Positions 51,309 through 60,170 of a DNA stretch of 64,000 nt are shown piece after piece; the first letter of the stretch is position 1; every line of letters starts with the position of its first letter. The DNA lies in assembly GCA_946221385.1 (NCBI GenBank), contig CAMIGX010000001.1:248001-312000 (forward strand), given 5' to 3'. The notes under the pieces are model-generated. The model was given only the letters and a program-made list of their open reading frames with translations, was not told the origin of the DNA and did not search any database. The translations under genes were made by a program, and so were the position numbers. This DNA comes from an uncultured Propionimicrobium sp. Lineage in GTDB: Bacteria; Actinomycetota; Actinomycetes; Propionibacteriales; Propionibacteriaceae.

Positions 51309-52922
51309 TCAGTACATGTCTTCCATGCCACCGGCAGGCATCGCGGGAGCCTTCTCAGGCTTGGTGGCGATGACGGCCTCGGTGGTCAAGAACAGGCCAG
51401 CGATTGACGCGGCATTCTGCAGCGCCGAGCGGGTCACCTTGGCCGGGTCGAGGATGCCAGCTTGCAACATGTTGGTGTACTCACCGGTCGCAGCGTTCAA
51501 ACCCTCGCCAGCCGGCAGACCCTTGACCTTTTCAGCGATGACGCCACCTTCCAGGCCAGCGTTGATCGCGATCTGCTTCAGCGGAGCCTCGGCAGCAGCC
51601 AGCACGATCTGCGCACCGACCTGCTCGTCAGCGCTCAGGCCGTCCAGAGTCGCATTCTTAGCAGCCTGGATCAGCGCGACGCCACCGCCGGGCAGAACGC
51701 CCTCTTCGACGGCAGCCTTAGCGTTGCGGACGGCGTCCTCGATGCGGTGCTTGCGCTCCTTCATCTCGACCTCCGTCGCGGCACCGACCTTGATGACGGC
51801 GACGCCGCCAGCCAGCTTGGCCAGTCGTTCTTGCAGCTTCTCGCGGTCGTAGTCGGAGTCAGAGTTCTCGATCTCGGCGCGGATCTGCTTGACGCGGCCA
51901 GCGATCTGATCCTTGTCGCCACGGCCGTCGACGATGGTCGTCGCATCCTTGGTGGCGGTGATCGAACGGGCCTGGCCGAGCAGTTCGAGGTCGACGGTCT
52001 CCAGCGACAGACCGACAGTCTCGGAGACGACCTGACCACCGGTCAGCACAGCGATGTCAGCCAAGATGGCCTTGCGGCGATCGCCGAAGCCAGGGGCCTT
52101 GACGGCTACCGACTTGAAGGTGCCGCGGATCTTGTTGACGACCAGACCAGCAAGCGCCTCGCCGTCGACGTCCTCGGCGATGACCAGCAGCGGACGACCA
52201 GTCTGCTGCACCTTCTCCAGCACCGGCAGCAGTTCCTTCAGCGAGGAGACCTTGCCGTCAACCAGCAAGATGTAGGGCTCGTCCAAGACGGCCTCTTGAC
52301 GCTCCGGGTCGGTCATGAAGTAGCCGGAAATGTAGCCCTTGTCGAGGTTCATGCCCTCGGTCAGCTCCAACTCCAGGCCGAAAGTATTGGACTCGTCGAC
52401 GGTGATGACACCTTCCTTGCCGACCTTGTCCATCGCCTCAGCGATGATCTCGCCGACGGTCTCGTCACCAGCGGAAATCGACGCGGTCTGCGCGATCTGC
52501 TCCTTGGTCTCGACGTCGGTGGCCATGCTGGAAAGTTCGTCGCTGATCGCCGCGACGGCCTTGTCGATGCCCCGCTTGAGTTCGATCGGGTTAGCGCCAG
52601 CGGTCACATTACGCAGACCCTCGCGCACCATCGCCTGCGCGATGACGGTCGCGGTCGTGGTGCCGTCGCCAGCGACGTCATCGGTCTTCTTGGCGACTTC
52701 CTTGACCAGCTCAGCGCCGATCTTCTCGAAGGGATCGTCGAGCTCGATTTCCTTAGCGATCGAGACGCCGTCATTGGTGATGGTCGGGGCGCCCCAGCTC
52801 TTCTCGAGGACGACATTGCGGCCCTTGGGGCCCAGGGTCACCTTGACGGCATCGGCCAGGGTGTTCATGCCACGCTCGAGGCCCTTACGCGCCTCAGAAT
52901 CAAATTCAATGAGCTTTGCCAT
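51309..52922 (-). CDS. groEL: Chaperonin GroEL
   Basis: A 537-residue Hsp60. The ATG at 52922 begins MAKLIEFDSEARKGLERGMN; GGAGG lies nine bases upstream. Conserved ATPase motifs include VTLGPKGRNVVL, NDGVSIAKEIELDDP and GDGTTTATV. The C-terminus ends AGGMEDMY and lacks a GGM repeat or His-rich tail. No groES is adjacent, as for the stand-alone groEL of many actinobacteria. Two CIRCE sites upstream indicate HrcA control. Its apical domain is the template for the GroEL-like protein at 13.6 kb. Confidence 0.97.
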   Translation of the reverse strand: MAKLIEFDSEARKGLERGMNTLADAVKVTLGPKGRNVVLEKSWGAPTITNDGVSIAKEIELDDPFEKIGAELVKEVAKKTDDVAGDGTTTATVIAQAMVREGLRNVTAGANPIELKRGIDKAVAAISDELSSMATDVETKEQIAQTASISAGDETVGEIIAEAMDKVGKEGVITVDESNTFGLELELTEGMNLDKGYISGYFMTDPERQEAVLDEPYILLVDGKVSSLKELLPVLEKVQQTGRPLLVIAEDVDGEALAGLVVNKIRGTFKSVAVKAPGFGDRRKAILADIAVLTGGQVVSETVGLSLETVDLELLGQARSITATKDATTIVDGRGDKDQIAGRVKQIRAEIENSDSDYDREKLQERLAKLAGGVAVIKVGAATEVEMKERKHRIEDAVRNAKAAVEEGVLPGGGVALIQAAKNATLDGLSADEQVGAQIVLAAAEAPLKQIAINAGLEGGVIAEKVKGLPAGEGLNAATGEYTNMLQAGILDPAKVTRSALQNAASIAGLFLTTEAVIATKPEKAPAMPAGGMEDMY

Positions 52923-53048
52923 TGAGGCATTCCTCCAGTTTTCGGACGCTGGACGCGTCCAAGTCTTTGTCCTTGGGATCGGCCAGCCCATTGCCCGCGA
53001 CGGCGACTCCAATTCATATCTTTGGAGTCTCAAAGACTGACTGATTCA

Positions 53049-53075
53049 GTGGCACTCGAAGGCATCGAGTGCTAA
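53049..53075. promoter_or_regulatory. CIRCE element, distal arm variant
   Basis: GTGGCACTC-N9-GAGTGCTAA fits the HrcA operator TTAGCACTC-N9-GAGTGCTAA with a changed first arm. It lies upstream of groEL, 8 bases from a second site. Confidence 0.85.
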
Positions 53076-53082
53076 CCCATTT

Positions 53083-53109
53083 TTAGCACTCGCCCCAAGC
53101 GAGTGCAAA
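53083..53109. promoter_or_regulatory. CIRCE element
   Basis: TTAGCACTC-N9-GAGTGCAAA: first arm perfect, second arm with one change. The right arm of the first site and left arm of this one themselves form an inverted pair with 7 bases between. It also lies about 50 bases before mobA. Confidence 0.88.
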
Positions 53110-53160
53110 CAATCCCGGCCCGTCCGCGACGCACTCAGCCGAGGGCGTAAGTTGGCCTGC

Positions 53161-53808
53161 ATGGCGCATCACTTCGACCGCTCAGTCGACGCCGGCCTCG
53201 TCATCGCCGGCGGCATGTCACGACGCATGGGGCGCGACAAAGCTGCCCTGATGTTGGCTGGTCGAAGCTTGCTGGCGCGCACCATCGACGCGATCGGGGC
53301 GCCGGTGATCGTCGTCGGCCATCCCGAACTGGCGGAATTGATCGCCAACTGCCAGCGCCTCGAAATTGGCGATTCACTACCTGCGACATTTTTTGACGAG
53401 CCGCTCGCTGTCGCGCTGACTAGAGAAGATCCCCCGCTTGGCGGACCGGCCGCTGGCATCGTAGCTGGTATCAAAGCGATGGCCGCCTTGGATGATGACG
53501 CCGTAATTCAATTGATGCCGGTAGATCTGCCGAACGCTAGCCAGCTCATGACCTGTTTGGACGGTGCCGATTGGCAGCTAGGCGACGGCCTCGCCCCGGT
53601 TGACGAAGACGGCCGCCTGCAACTACCGGAAGGCAGATATCGACTGGGCGCGCTGCGTGCCGCCAGCCAACAGCTGGGTGACCCGCACGGCAGTTCGGTA
53701 TATCGGCTCTTAGGGCAGATCGAACGCCAAGAAGTCACGCTGCCCACATCGGCCCTCCAAGACGTTGACGACCCTGGACAGGCCCAAGCAGCTGGCATTC
53801 AAATCTGA
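53161..53808 (+). CDS. mobA: Molybdenum cofactor guanylyltransferase
   Basis: A 215-residue nucleotidyltransferase linking GMP to the molybdenum cofactor, making the bis-MGD needed by DMSO-reductase-family enzymes. Seen: LVIAGGMSRRMGRDKAALML at residue ~12, VGHPELAEL, DPPLGGPAAGIVAG and the metal motif MPVDLPN. TAAGTT lies seven bases before the ATG, so the message is probably leaderless. A TTG nine bases upstream with GAGGG is an alternative start. It lies 15 kb from the other Moco genes. Confidence 0.88.
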   Translation: MAHHFDRSVDAGLVIAGGMSRRMGRDKAALMLAGRSLLARTIDAIGAPVIVVGHPELAELIANCQRLEIGDSLPATFFDEPLAVALTREDPPLGGPAAGIVAGIKAMAALDDDAVIQLMPVDLPNASQLMTCLDGADWQLGDGLAPVDEDGRLQLPEGRYRLGALRAASQQLGDPHGSSVYRLLGQIERQEVTLPTSALQDVDDPGQAQAAGIQI

Positions 53809-53920
53809 AACGCTGATGTTGCCACGCACCGCCAGGAAAACTGAGCCGAGAGCTGAAAACTAGCTAAGCTCTTGGACTCGTGCGCGCTTTTCGTCCCGAG
53901 CTCCTAAACCGGGGCCGCTC

Positions 53921-55678
53921 ATGACCTCCGCGCCCTTCGAAAGAATCTCCCCCGCTTACCCGCAACGGGCGCCGTGGGGCACCTCTGCCCTGTTGCGCGC
54001 CTGGCAATCTGAGGCGTTGGAGCTCTATCGCAGCCAGGCACCGCGCGACTTTCTAGCTGTCGCGACGCCCGGCGCCGGCAAGACGACTTTCGCGTTGCGC
54101 ATCGCGCACGAATTATTGACTAATCGCCCCGTCAAGAGGGTCATCGTCGTAGTGCCTACCGAGCACTTGAAGACCCAATGGGCTGACGCCGCGGCGCGTG
54201 TTTCAATCCAGCTCGACCCGAGCGGTTCTGGCGCTAGACAAGGCCGCAGCCGGCAATTCGACGGCGCGGTGACGACCTATGCCGCGGTGGCGATGCGTCC
54301 TTGGCATTACGAGGCACTGTGCGTCAATGCGGAAACCTTGGTGATCTTTGACGAAATCCACCATGCCGGCGACTCCCGCTCGTGGGGTGACGCGATCGCG
54401 CAAGCTTTTGAACCCGCCGCTCGTCGACTAGCGCTGACAGGCACGCCCTTTAGATCTGACCAGCACCCGATCCCGTTCGTGCGCTATGCCGTCAGCGCAG
54501 ATGGTTCGCGGGTCAGCCACGCCGACTATGTCTATGGCTATGCCGACGCGCTGCGCGACCATGTCGTGCGGCCGGTGGTCTTCATGGATTACGGCGGCTC
54601 GATGCGCTGGCGGACCCGCAGCGGCGAGGAGACGGCAGCCAATCTCGGCGAGCTACTGACCAAAGACCTCACAGCGCAGGCTTGGCGCAGCGCGCTAGAC
54701 CCTAAAGGCGAGTGGATCCAAGCCGTGCTCGGTGCGGCGGATCGACGACTGACCGAGGTGCGTCGGCACATTCCAGATGCCGGCGGGCTGGTCATCGCGT
54801 CCAATAAGACCACTGCACGAGCCTATGCGCGCATCTTGCACGAGTTGACCGGAGAGCAGCCGGCCGTCGTGCTGTCTGACGATCCCACGTCCAGCGCCCG
54901 GATCGAGCAATTCGCTGCGGACGAATCCCGCTGGATGGTCGCCGTCCGGATGGTCTCCGAAGGCGTCGACGTGCCGCGCCTAGCCGTCGGGGTCTACGCG
55001 ACCTCCACCTCGACTCCGCTATTTTTCGCTCAAGCTGTCGGACGTTTCGTGCGCGCCCGGCGCCGCGGCGAGTTGGCGACGGTCTTCCTGCCGACCGTGC
55101 CGCTGCTATTGGCGCATGCCTCGACCATGGAGGCTCAGCGCGACCACGTGCTGGGCCGCCCCAAGCATGCTGACGACGTCAATATCTGGGAGGAAACTGA
55201 GGCGCTGATCGAGCGGGCCAATCAGGCTGAATCAGCAGCCGATGACCTTCTAGGCCAGTTCGAGATGATCGACTCGCAAGCGACCTTCGACCACGTCCTA
55301 TTCGATTCACAGGCCTATGGGATGCATGCGGTCCCGACGACGGCTGACGAAGAGGAATATCTCGGCCTACCCGGATTGTTGGAGCCCGATCAAATCGAGC
55401 AATTATTACGTCAGCGTCAGCAACGTCAAATCAATCGCCATGCCCGCGACGAACGCCGTGAACGCATCAGCGAAGAAGAATCATTGGCTCGCGCAATGGC
55501 GACCAAACGTAAAGAATTGAATCATTTAGTTTCGCAATATGCCCGCCTCAAAGGCATGCCGCATTCCCACGTGCACGCGCAATTGCGTCGCGAATGTGGC
55601 GGCCCGAGCTTGGCGAAGGCGACCGACGTTCAAGTCGATCAACGCATCAAGTTGGCCAAGCGCTGGCTGGGTCGCTGA
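53921..55678 (+). CDS. Superfamily 2 DEAD/DEAH helicase
   Basis: A 585-residue ATPase. Walker A AVATPGAGKTTFALRIA near residue 50, motif Ia VVPTEHLKTQWA, Walker B VIFDEIHHAGD (DEIH), motif III LALTGTPFR, and C-terminal motifs MVSEGVDVPRLAVGVYA and FAQAVGRFVRARR. The last ~150 residues are helical and charged. The length and order match a conserved actinobacterial helicase of unknown function. DNA repair or RNA remodelling are possible. No partner nuclease is adjacent. Confidence 0.85.
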   Translation: MTSAPFERISPAYPQRAPWGTSALLRAWQSEALELYRSQAPRDFLAVATPGAGKTTFALRIAHELLTNRPVKRVIVVVPTEHLKTQWADAAARVSIQLDPSGSGARQGRSRQFDGAVTTYAAVAMRPWHYEALCVNAETLVIFDEIHHAGDSRSWGDAIAQAFEPAARRLALTGTPFRSDQHPIPFVRYAVSADGSRVSHADYVYGYADALRDHVVRPVVFMDYGGSMRWRTRSGEETAANLGELLTKDLTAQAWRSALDPKGEWIQAVLGAADRRLTEVRRHIPDAGGLVIASNKTTARAYARILHELTGEQPAVVLSDDPTSSARIEQFAADESRWMVAVRMVSEGVDVPRLAVGVYATSTSTPLFFAQAVGRFVRARRRGELATVFLPTVPLLLAHASTMEAQRDHVLGRPKHADDVNIWEETEALIERANQAESAADDLLGQFEMIDSQATFDHVLFDSQAYGMHAVPTTADEEEYLGLPGLLEPDQIEQLLRQRQQRQINRHARDERRERISEEESLARAMATKRKELNHLVSQYARLKGMPHSHVHAQLRRECGGPSLAKATDVQVDQRIKLAKRWLGR

Positions 55679-55801
55679 GGACCCCTCAGTTACATAATTC
55701 GACCTTGTCGTCCCGAACAGCGGGATCCCACTTGCAGGCCTCCATATGGCAGCTAGTAGGTTAGTCGCCGACAAGCCATCCCACCGATCAAGGAGGACGC
55801 A

Positions 55802-56296
55802 ATGGGATTGCGCATCGCCGTCGGTTCCGATTTCGCCGGCGCTGATTACAAGAACACCATCAAGGCCGATCTCGAGGCCGATGACCGCGTTGACGAGGTC
55901 ATTGACGTCGGTGTGACCGATGACGAAGACAAGACGGCCTACCCGCACAAGGGTGTCGCCGCAGCGCAGATGGTCGCCGAAGGCAAGGCCGACCGCGCGA
56001 TCTTGGTCTGCGGTACCGGCATGGGCATGGCGATCAGCGCCAACAAGGTGCCCGGCGTCAGGGCCTGCACTGCACACGACTCGTTCTCAGTTGAGCGTCT
56101 CGTGCTGTCGAATAACGCTCAGGTGCTTTGCCTGGGTCAGCGCGTGATCGGAAAAGAATTGGCGCGTCGGTTGGCCAAGGAATTCTTGAATTACGAATTC
56201 GACCCATCATCGCATTCAAAGGCGAACGTCGATTTAATCGTCGAATACGAGCAGGCCGCAGGCCGCGACGAGCAGCACGTCAATACTGCTTGCTGA
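55802..56296 (+). CDS. RpiB/LacAB family sugar-phosphate isomerase
   Basis: A 164-residue aldose-ketose isomerase. AAGGAGGAC lies upstream. Seen: IAVGSDFAGADYKNTIK, YPHKGVAAAQMV, the catalytic Cys in LVCGTGMGMAISANKVPGV near residue 70, and HDSFSVERLVLSNNAQVL. The C-terminal FDPSSHSKANVDLIVEYE is reminiscent of tetrulose-4-phosphate isomerases of tetritol catabolism rather than of ribose-5-phosphate isomerase. It opens the 55.8-61.9 kb carbohydrate cluster, so a four- or five-carbon sugar phosphate substrate is likely. Confidence 0.85.
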   Translation: MGLRIAVGSDFAGADYKNTIKADLEADDRVDEVIDVGVTDDEDKTAYPHKGVAAAQMVAEGKADRAILVCGTGMGMAISANKVPGVRACTAHDSFSVERLVLSNNAQVLCLGQRVIGKELARRLAKEFLNYEFDPSSHSKANVDLIVEYEQAAGRDEQHVNTAC

Positions 56297-56459
56297 CCTC
56301 GCTTGCAAAATATGGCTGACTTTCAGCGGACATTGATAGTCTGCTGACGCCTAAAACGGCTCTTAGGAGCCCAAATTGAACAAATTGAAAGTGCAAAAGG
56401 CTCGTCCGATCGCATGACGAGTAGCGAGAAGAGCCAGCACAGAAAAGAAAAGGACAAAG

Positions 56460-57530
56460 ATGTTCACAGCCAGCTTGGGGGTCTTCCTGTTCGGATTGAT
56501 CGCCGCTTTCGCCGGTGGTGCCCTGGGTGCTGCCATCGGCGGTAACTACGCATTCGTGCTGGTCGGTTTTGCGCTACTCGCCTCTTGGGGCATGTTCGCA
56601 GCCACCGGCACCACGATTGGTTTCGACTACATCGCCTTCGGCCCGTTGTTTGGCCCGCACGTCGCCTTCGCCGGTGGCGCAGCAGCAGCCATTTACGCGC
56701 GCTACAAGGGCTATATGGAAGACGGTAAGGACGTCAACTCAGCACTCGCTGGCCTCGGCCGTCCCGATGTGCTGTTCGCCGGTGCCGCCTTCGGTGCCTT
56801 GGGTCACATCATTCAAAGTGCTATCACCTTCATCCCGTGGTTCGGTTCGCACACTGACTCCGTCGCCTTGACGGTGCTGCTGTCGGCCATCATCGCCCGT
56901 TGGATGTTCGGTGGCGTCCCGGGCGCTGGCCTGATGAAGGGTTCGCAGACCACTCCGGAGCTGTACAACGACGGCAATGGCCTGTTCGGCAAGATCGCCC
57001 CTGGCGACGAGAAGGGTGGCCACTGGTTGGTTTACCAGGAGCGCCCCAACCAGCTGCTCACCATCGGTTCGCTGTTCGGCATCATGGCCGGTGGCGTCTC
57101 CTTGGCGCTGGCCAGCAACCTCGGCGCTCGCATGACCGCGCTCGGCTTCGACAATGGCCTGACCGCCAGCCTGGCGAACACCTTCATGTTCGGTATTTCG
57201 GCGATCATCATCTTGTTCTTGATCTCCGGCCGTAACGTTCCTGTCCAGCACCACGTCACCAACATCGCCGGTCTGGGCGCGGTGGTCTTCTTCCCGATCC
57301 TGTGCGGCGACGGCTTCGCCTGGACCGCGATGGCTGATTGGGACAACCACTACTGGATGATGGCCATCGTGGCCCTGATCCTGGCCGCCCTGTTCGGCAT
57401 CATGGCTGCCTTCATCGTCGAGTTCGCTGCCCGCTTGCTGTACAACCGCGGCACGAGCCACATCGATCCTCCGGCCGCCGGTATCTGGATCTCGAACACC
57501 ATCATTTGGGCTATCGCAGCCTTGTTCTGA
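56460..57530 (+). CDS. Polytopic membrane protein, putative sugar or polyol permease
   Basis: A 356-residue protein with about nine or ten hydrophobic segments rich in Gly, Ala and Phe. A conspicuous soluble loop near residues 170-205 contains GSQTTPELYNDGNGLFGKIA, GGHWLVYQERPNQLL. I do not recognise a characterised transporter family (no MFS, SSS, PTS or ABC motifs). Codon use is highly biased to G/C-ending optimal codons, suggesting strong expression. AAAGGAC precedes the ATG. Its position between an isomerase and a phosphatase-kinase set suggests uptake of the pathway's substrate, which is inference. Confidence 0.6.
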   Translation: MFTASLGVFLFGLIAAFAGGALGAAIGGNYAFVLVGFALLASWGMFAATGTTIGFDYIAFGPLFGPHVAFAGGAAAAIYARYKGYMEDGKDVNSALAGLGRPDVLFAGAAFGALGHIIQSAITFIPWFGSHTDSVALTVLLSAIIARWMFGGVPGAGLMKGSQTTPELYNDGNGLFGKIAPGDEKGGHWLVYQERPNQLLTIGSLFGIMAGGVSLALASNLGARMTALGFDNGLTASLANTFMFGISAIIILFLISGRNVPVQHHVTNIAGLGAVVFFPILCGDGFAWTAMADWDNHYWMMAIVALILAALFGIMAAFIVEFAARLLYNRGTSHIDPPAAGIWISNTIIWAIAALF

Positions 57531-57588
57531 TTGACGGCTAACTAGCCATGAACTGATCGAATGTCCCGACGTCCGAAGGAATCCCCCA

Positions 57589-58443
57589 ATGAATGACCAC
57601 GTGAACCGCCCGACTGAGTTTTATCAGGCATATGTCTTCGACATGGACGGCACGATCTACTTGGGCGATCATTTGCTGCCAGGGGCAAAGCGAATGATCG
57701 AAGAACTTCGGCGTCGGGACATTCCAGTTCGTTTCCTGTCCAATAACCCGACTAAAGACCCACAGCAATATGTGGAAAAGCTAGAAAAACTCGGTCTGCC
57801 GACCGACATTGAAGACATTTCTAATACGGTCGTCACGACCACTGAGTGGCTCAAGGAAAACCACCCTGACGCGAAGGTATTCGCGATCGCCGAAGAGCCG
57901 CTAAAGAATGCCCTGCGCGAGGCGGGCATTGAACTTTGCGAAGATCCTGAACAAATCGACATCGTCTGCGCGTCCTATGACCGGACTTTCGATTACCGCA
58001 AATTGCAGATCGCCTTTGACGCGATCTGGTTCCACAAACGAGCTTTCTTGATCCAGACCAATCCGGATCGCTTCTGCCCCTTCCCGGGCGGCCGCGGCGA
58101 GCCCGACTGCGCGGCCATCGTCGCCGCGATCGAGGCCTGCACCGGCACGAAATGCCAAGTCAACCTAGGCAAGCCCTCACCGGTCATGTTGACCACCTCA
58201 TTGCACGGGCTAGACGTCGACGTCGCCCAGTGCGTCATGGTCGGCGATCGGCTGCAGACCGACATCCAAATGGCACTAGACACCGGCATGCTGTCGGCTT
58301 GCGTGCTGACCGGAGAAGCGACCGTCGAAGACGTCGCCGCCCTTGATGACCAGCACCGTCCGACGTGGGTCTTGGATCGCATCGACCAACTCATCCCGCA
58401 AGACGCGTGGGACGAGAATGGCTGGACCGAAGACGACGACTGA
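57589..58443 (+). CDS. HAD-IIA family phosphatase (AraL/NagD-like)
   Basis: A 284-residue HAD phosphatase. The nucleophile motif is VFDMDGTIYLG (D18, D20), motif II FLSNNPT, and the late motif LGKPSPVM plus VMVGDRLQTDIQMA. The C2-type cap sits between motifs II and III. AraL of Bacillus, in the arabinose operon, dephosphorylates sugar phosphates to prevent toxic build-up. The setting next to two sugar kinases fits that role. AAGGAA lies upstream of the ATG. Confidence 0.88.
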   Translation: MNDHVNRPTEFYQAYVFDMDGTIYLGDHLLPGAKRMIEELRRRDIPVRFLSNNPTKDPQQYVEKLEKLGLPTDIEDISNTVVTTTEWLKENHPDAKVFAIAEEPLKNALREAGIELCEDPEQIDIVCASYDRTFDYRKLQIAFDAIWFHKRAFLIQTNPDRFCPFPGGRGEPDCAAIVAAIEACTGTKCQVNLGKPSPVMLTTSLHGLDVDVAQCVMVGDRLQTDIQMALDTGMLSACVLTGEATVEDVAALDDQHRPTWVLDRIDQLIPQDAWDENGWTEDDD

Positions 58444-58511
58444 TTCCGCATATTTCAGTCGCCATAATTGAATATTCATCATCGCTATGAGCAACAAGGA
58501 AATTGGCTGAA

Positions 58512-60071
58512 ATGGCACAAACTGGCCCATACCTGTTAGGCATCGACTACGGCACCGAATCTTGCCGCGTCGGTATTTTCGACACGAAAGGCACCCCGAT
58601 CGCTTTCGCGGCGACGCCTTACAAGACGACTCACCCGCGTCCGGGTTGGGCCGAGCAAAACCCCGAAGACTGGTGGAATGCGCTGCAGGTCTCTTGCGCC
58701 CGCGTGCTGTCCAACTCGGGCATCTCGCCCGCCGAAATCGCCGGCATTTCCTATGACGCGACTTCGATGACCGTCGTCGCGATGGATGAAAAGGGTCGCG
58801 AGCTGCGTCCGGCCATCATGTGGATGGACGTGCGCGCCACCAAGCAGGCTGCCCGCGCGAATGAATCTGATTCGGTCGCTCGTCTCTACAACGGCGGCGG
58901 CACTGCCCCGGCGACTGCTGAATGGTATCCCTTCAAGGCTGCCTGGCTGCGTGAAAACGAAAAGGATACCTACGACAAGGCCTTCCGGCTGGTTGACGCA
59001 CCTGACTGGCTGACCTTCAAGCTGACCGGCGAGTGGACGACCAATATCAACTCCGCCGCGCACCGCATGTACTACAACCGCGCCCAAGGCGGTTGGCCGA
59101 CTGATTTCTACGAGCACGTCGGCTGCGGTGACGTCTTCGACAAGATTCCCGAGCGGGTCCTCGACCTCGGCCAGCCGGTCGGCGAGCTGAGCACCATCGC
59201 TGCCCAGTTGCTGGGGCTACGTCCTGGCACCCCGGTCGCTCAGGGCGCCGTCGACGCTTGGGCAGGCCAGATCGGCCTCGGTGTCGTGCAGCCAGGCTCG
59301 CTGGCGCTGATCACTGGTTCTTCGCACGTGCTGTCGGGTCAGTCCGACAAGGAGATCCACGGTAAGGGCTTCTTCGGTTCCTACACCGACGGTGTAATGC
59401 CCGGCCAGTTCACCGTCGAAGGCGGCCAGGTGTCGACCGGTTCGGTGTTGAAGTGGTTCCGCGACAACTTCTGCGGTGACGTCGCTAGCGCCTCCGATCG
59501 GCTCGGCTTCGTCGCCTATGACGTGCTCAACGAGCAGTCGAAGAATATTCCGGTCGGTTCGGACGGCCTGATCGTCAATGAATACTTCCAGGGCAACCGC
59601 ACCCCGTACACCGATTCCAAGGCCCGCGGCATGCTGTGGGGTTTGACGCTGAGCCACACCCAAGCCCACGTCTACCACGCGATCCAGGAGGCCGTCTGCT
59701 ACGGCAACGCCCACAACCTGCGCGCAATGCAGGACGCCGGCTACGAGGCCAACCGCATGGTCGCCTGCGGTGGTGCTACCAAGAGCCGTTCGTGGATGCA
59801 GATGCACGCTGACGTCGCCGGTGTGCCGATCGCGCTGACCGAGGTCGGCGACGCGGTGGCGCTGGGTAGCGCGATGATGGCTTCGGTCGGTGCTGGCATC
59901 TACTCCGACCTGCAAGAGGCTGCCAAGCACATGGTGCACGAGATCGACCTGATCGAACCCGATCAGGCGACTCACGAGGAGTACCAGCCCTATCTGCAGG
60001 CCTACATGGACGGCTACCCGCAGATGCAAGAGCTGATCCACGGCATGGTTGACCACGAAGCAGCCAAGTAA
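58512..60071 (+). CDS. FGGY family carbohydrate kinase
   Basis: A 519-residue sugar kinase starting at ATG 58512 with AAGGAA upstream. Phosphate-1 motif LLGIDYGTESCRVGIFDTKG, then GISYDATSMTVVAMDEKG and PAIMWMDVRATKQA; the late motif RMVACGGATKSRSWMQMHAD lies near residue 415. Distinct from the kinase at 44.4 kb and from the ribulokinase that follows. The substrate is unknown; ribulose, xylulose or a tetrulose are candidates. A strong terminator separates it from the next gene. Confidence 0.85.
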   Translation: MAQTGPYLLGIDYGTESCRVGIFDTKGTPIAFAATPYKTTHPRPGWAEQNPEDWWNALQVSCARVLSNSGISPAEIAGISYDATSMTVVAMDEKGRELRPAIMWMDVRATKQAARANESDSVARLYNGGGTAPATAEWYPFKAAWLRENEKDTYDKAFRLVDAPDWLTFKLTGEWTTNINSAAHRMYYNRAQGGWPTDFYEHVGCGDVFDKIPERVLDLGQPVGELSTIAAQLLGLRPGTPVAQGAVDAWAGQIGLGVVQPGSLALITGSSHVLSGQSDKEIHGKGFFGSYTDGVMPGQFTVEGGQVSTGSVLKWFRDNFCGDVASASDRLGFVAYDVLNEQSKNIPVGSDGLIVNEYFQGNRTPYTDSKARGMLWGLTLSHTQAHVYHAIQEAVCYGNAHNLRAMQDAGYEANRMVACGGATKSRSWMQMHADVAGVPIALTEVGDAVALGSAMMASVGAGIYSDLQEAAKHMVHEIDLIEPDQATHEEYQPYLQAYMDGYPQMQELIHGMVDHEAAK

Positions 60072-60083
60072 TTCCCAATCCAC

Positions 60084-60119
60084 ATCGGGGTCCCGCAGAC
60101 AGTGGGACCCCGATTTTTA
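60084..60119 (+). terminator. Intrinsic terminator between the two kinase genes
   Basis: ATCGGGGTCCC (60084-60094) pairs perfectly with 60104-60114, followed by TTTTT. It should end or reduce transcription before the ribulokinase gene, setting a lower level for it. Confidence 0.92.
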
Positions 60120-60170
60120 ACCCAGATTTTTGAAGTCAAACAACCGGGTTTCCAACAACAGGAGAAATGA

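Noticed and set aside
51462..52925. 487-codon frame opposite groEL
   Set aside because: Codon-bias shadow of groEL with Asp/Leu/Gln-rich nonsense composition.
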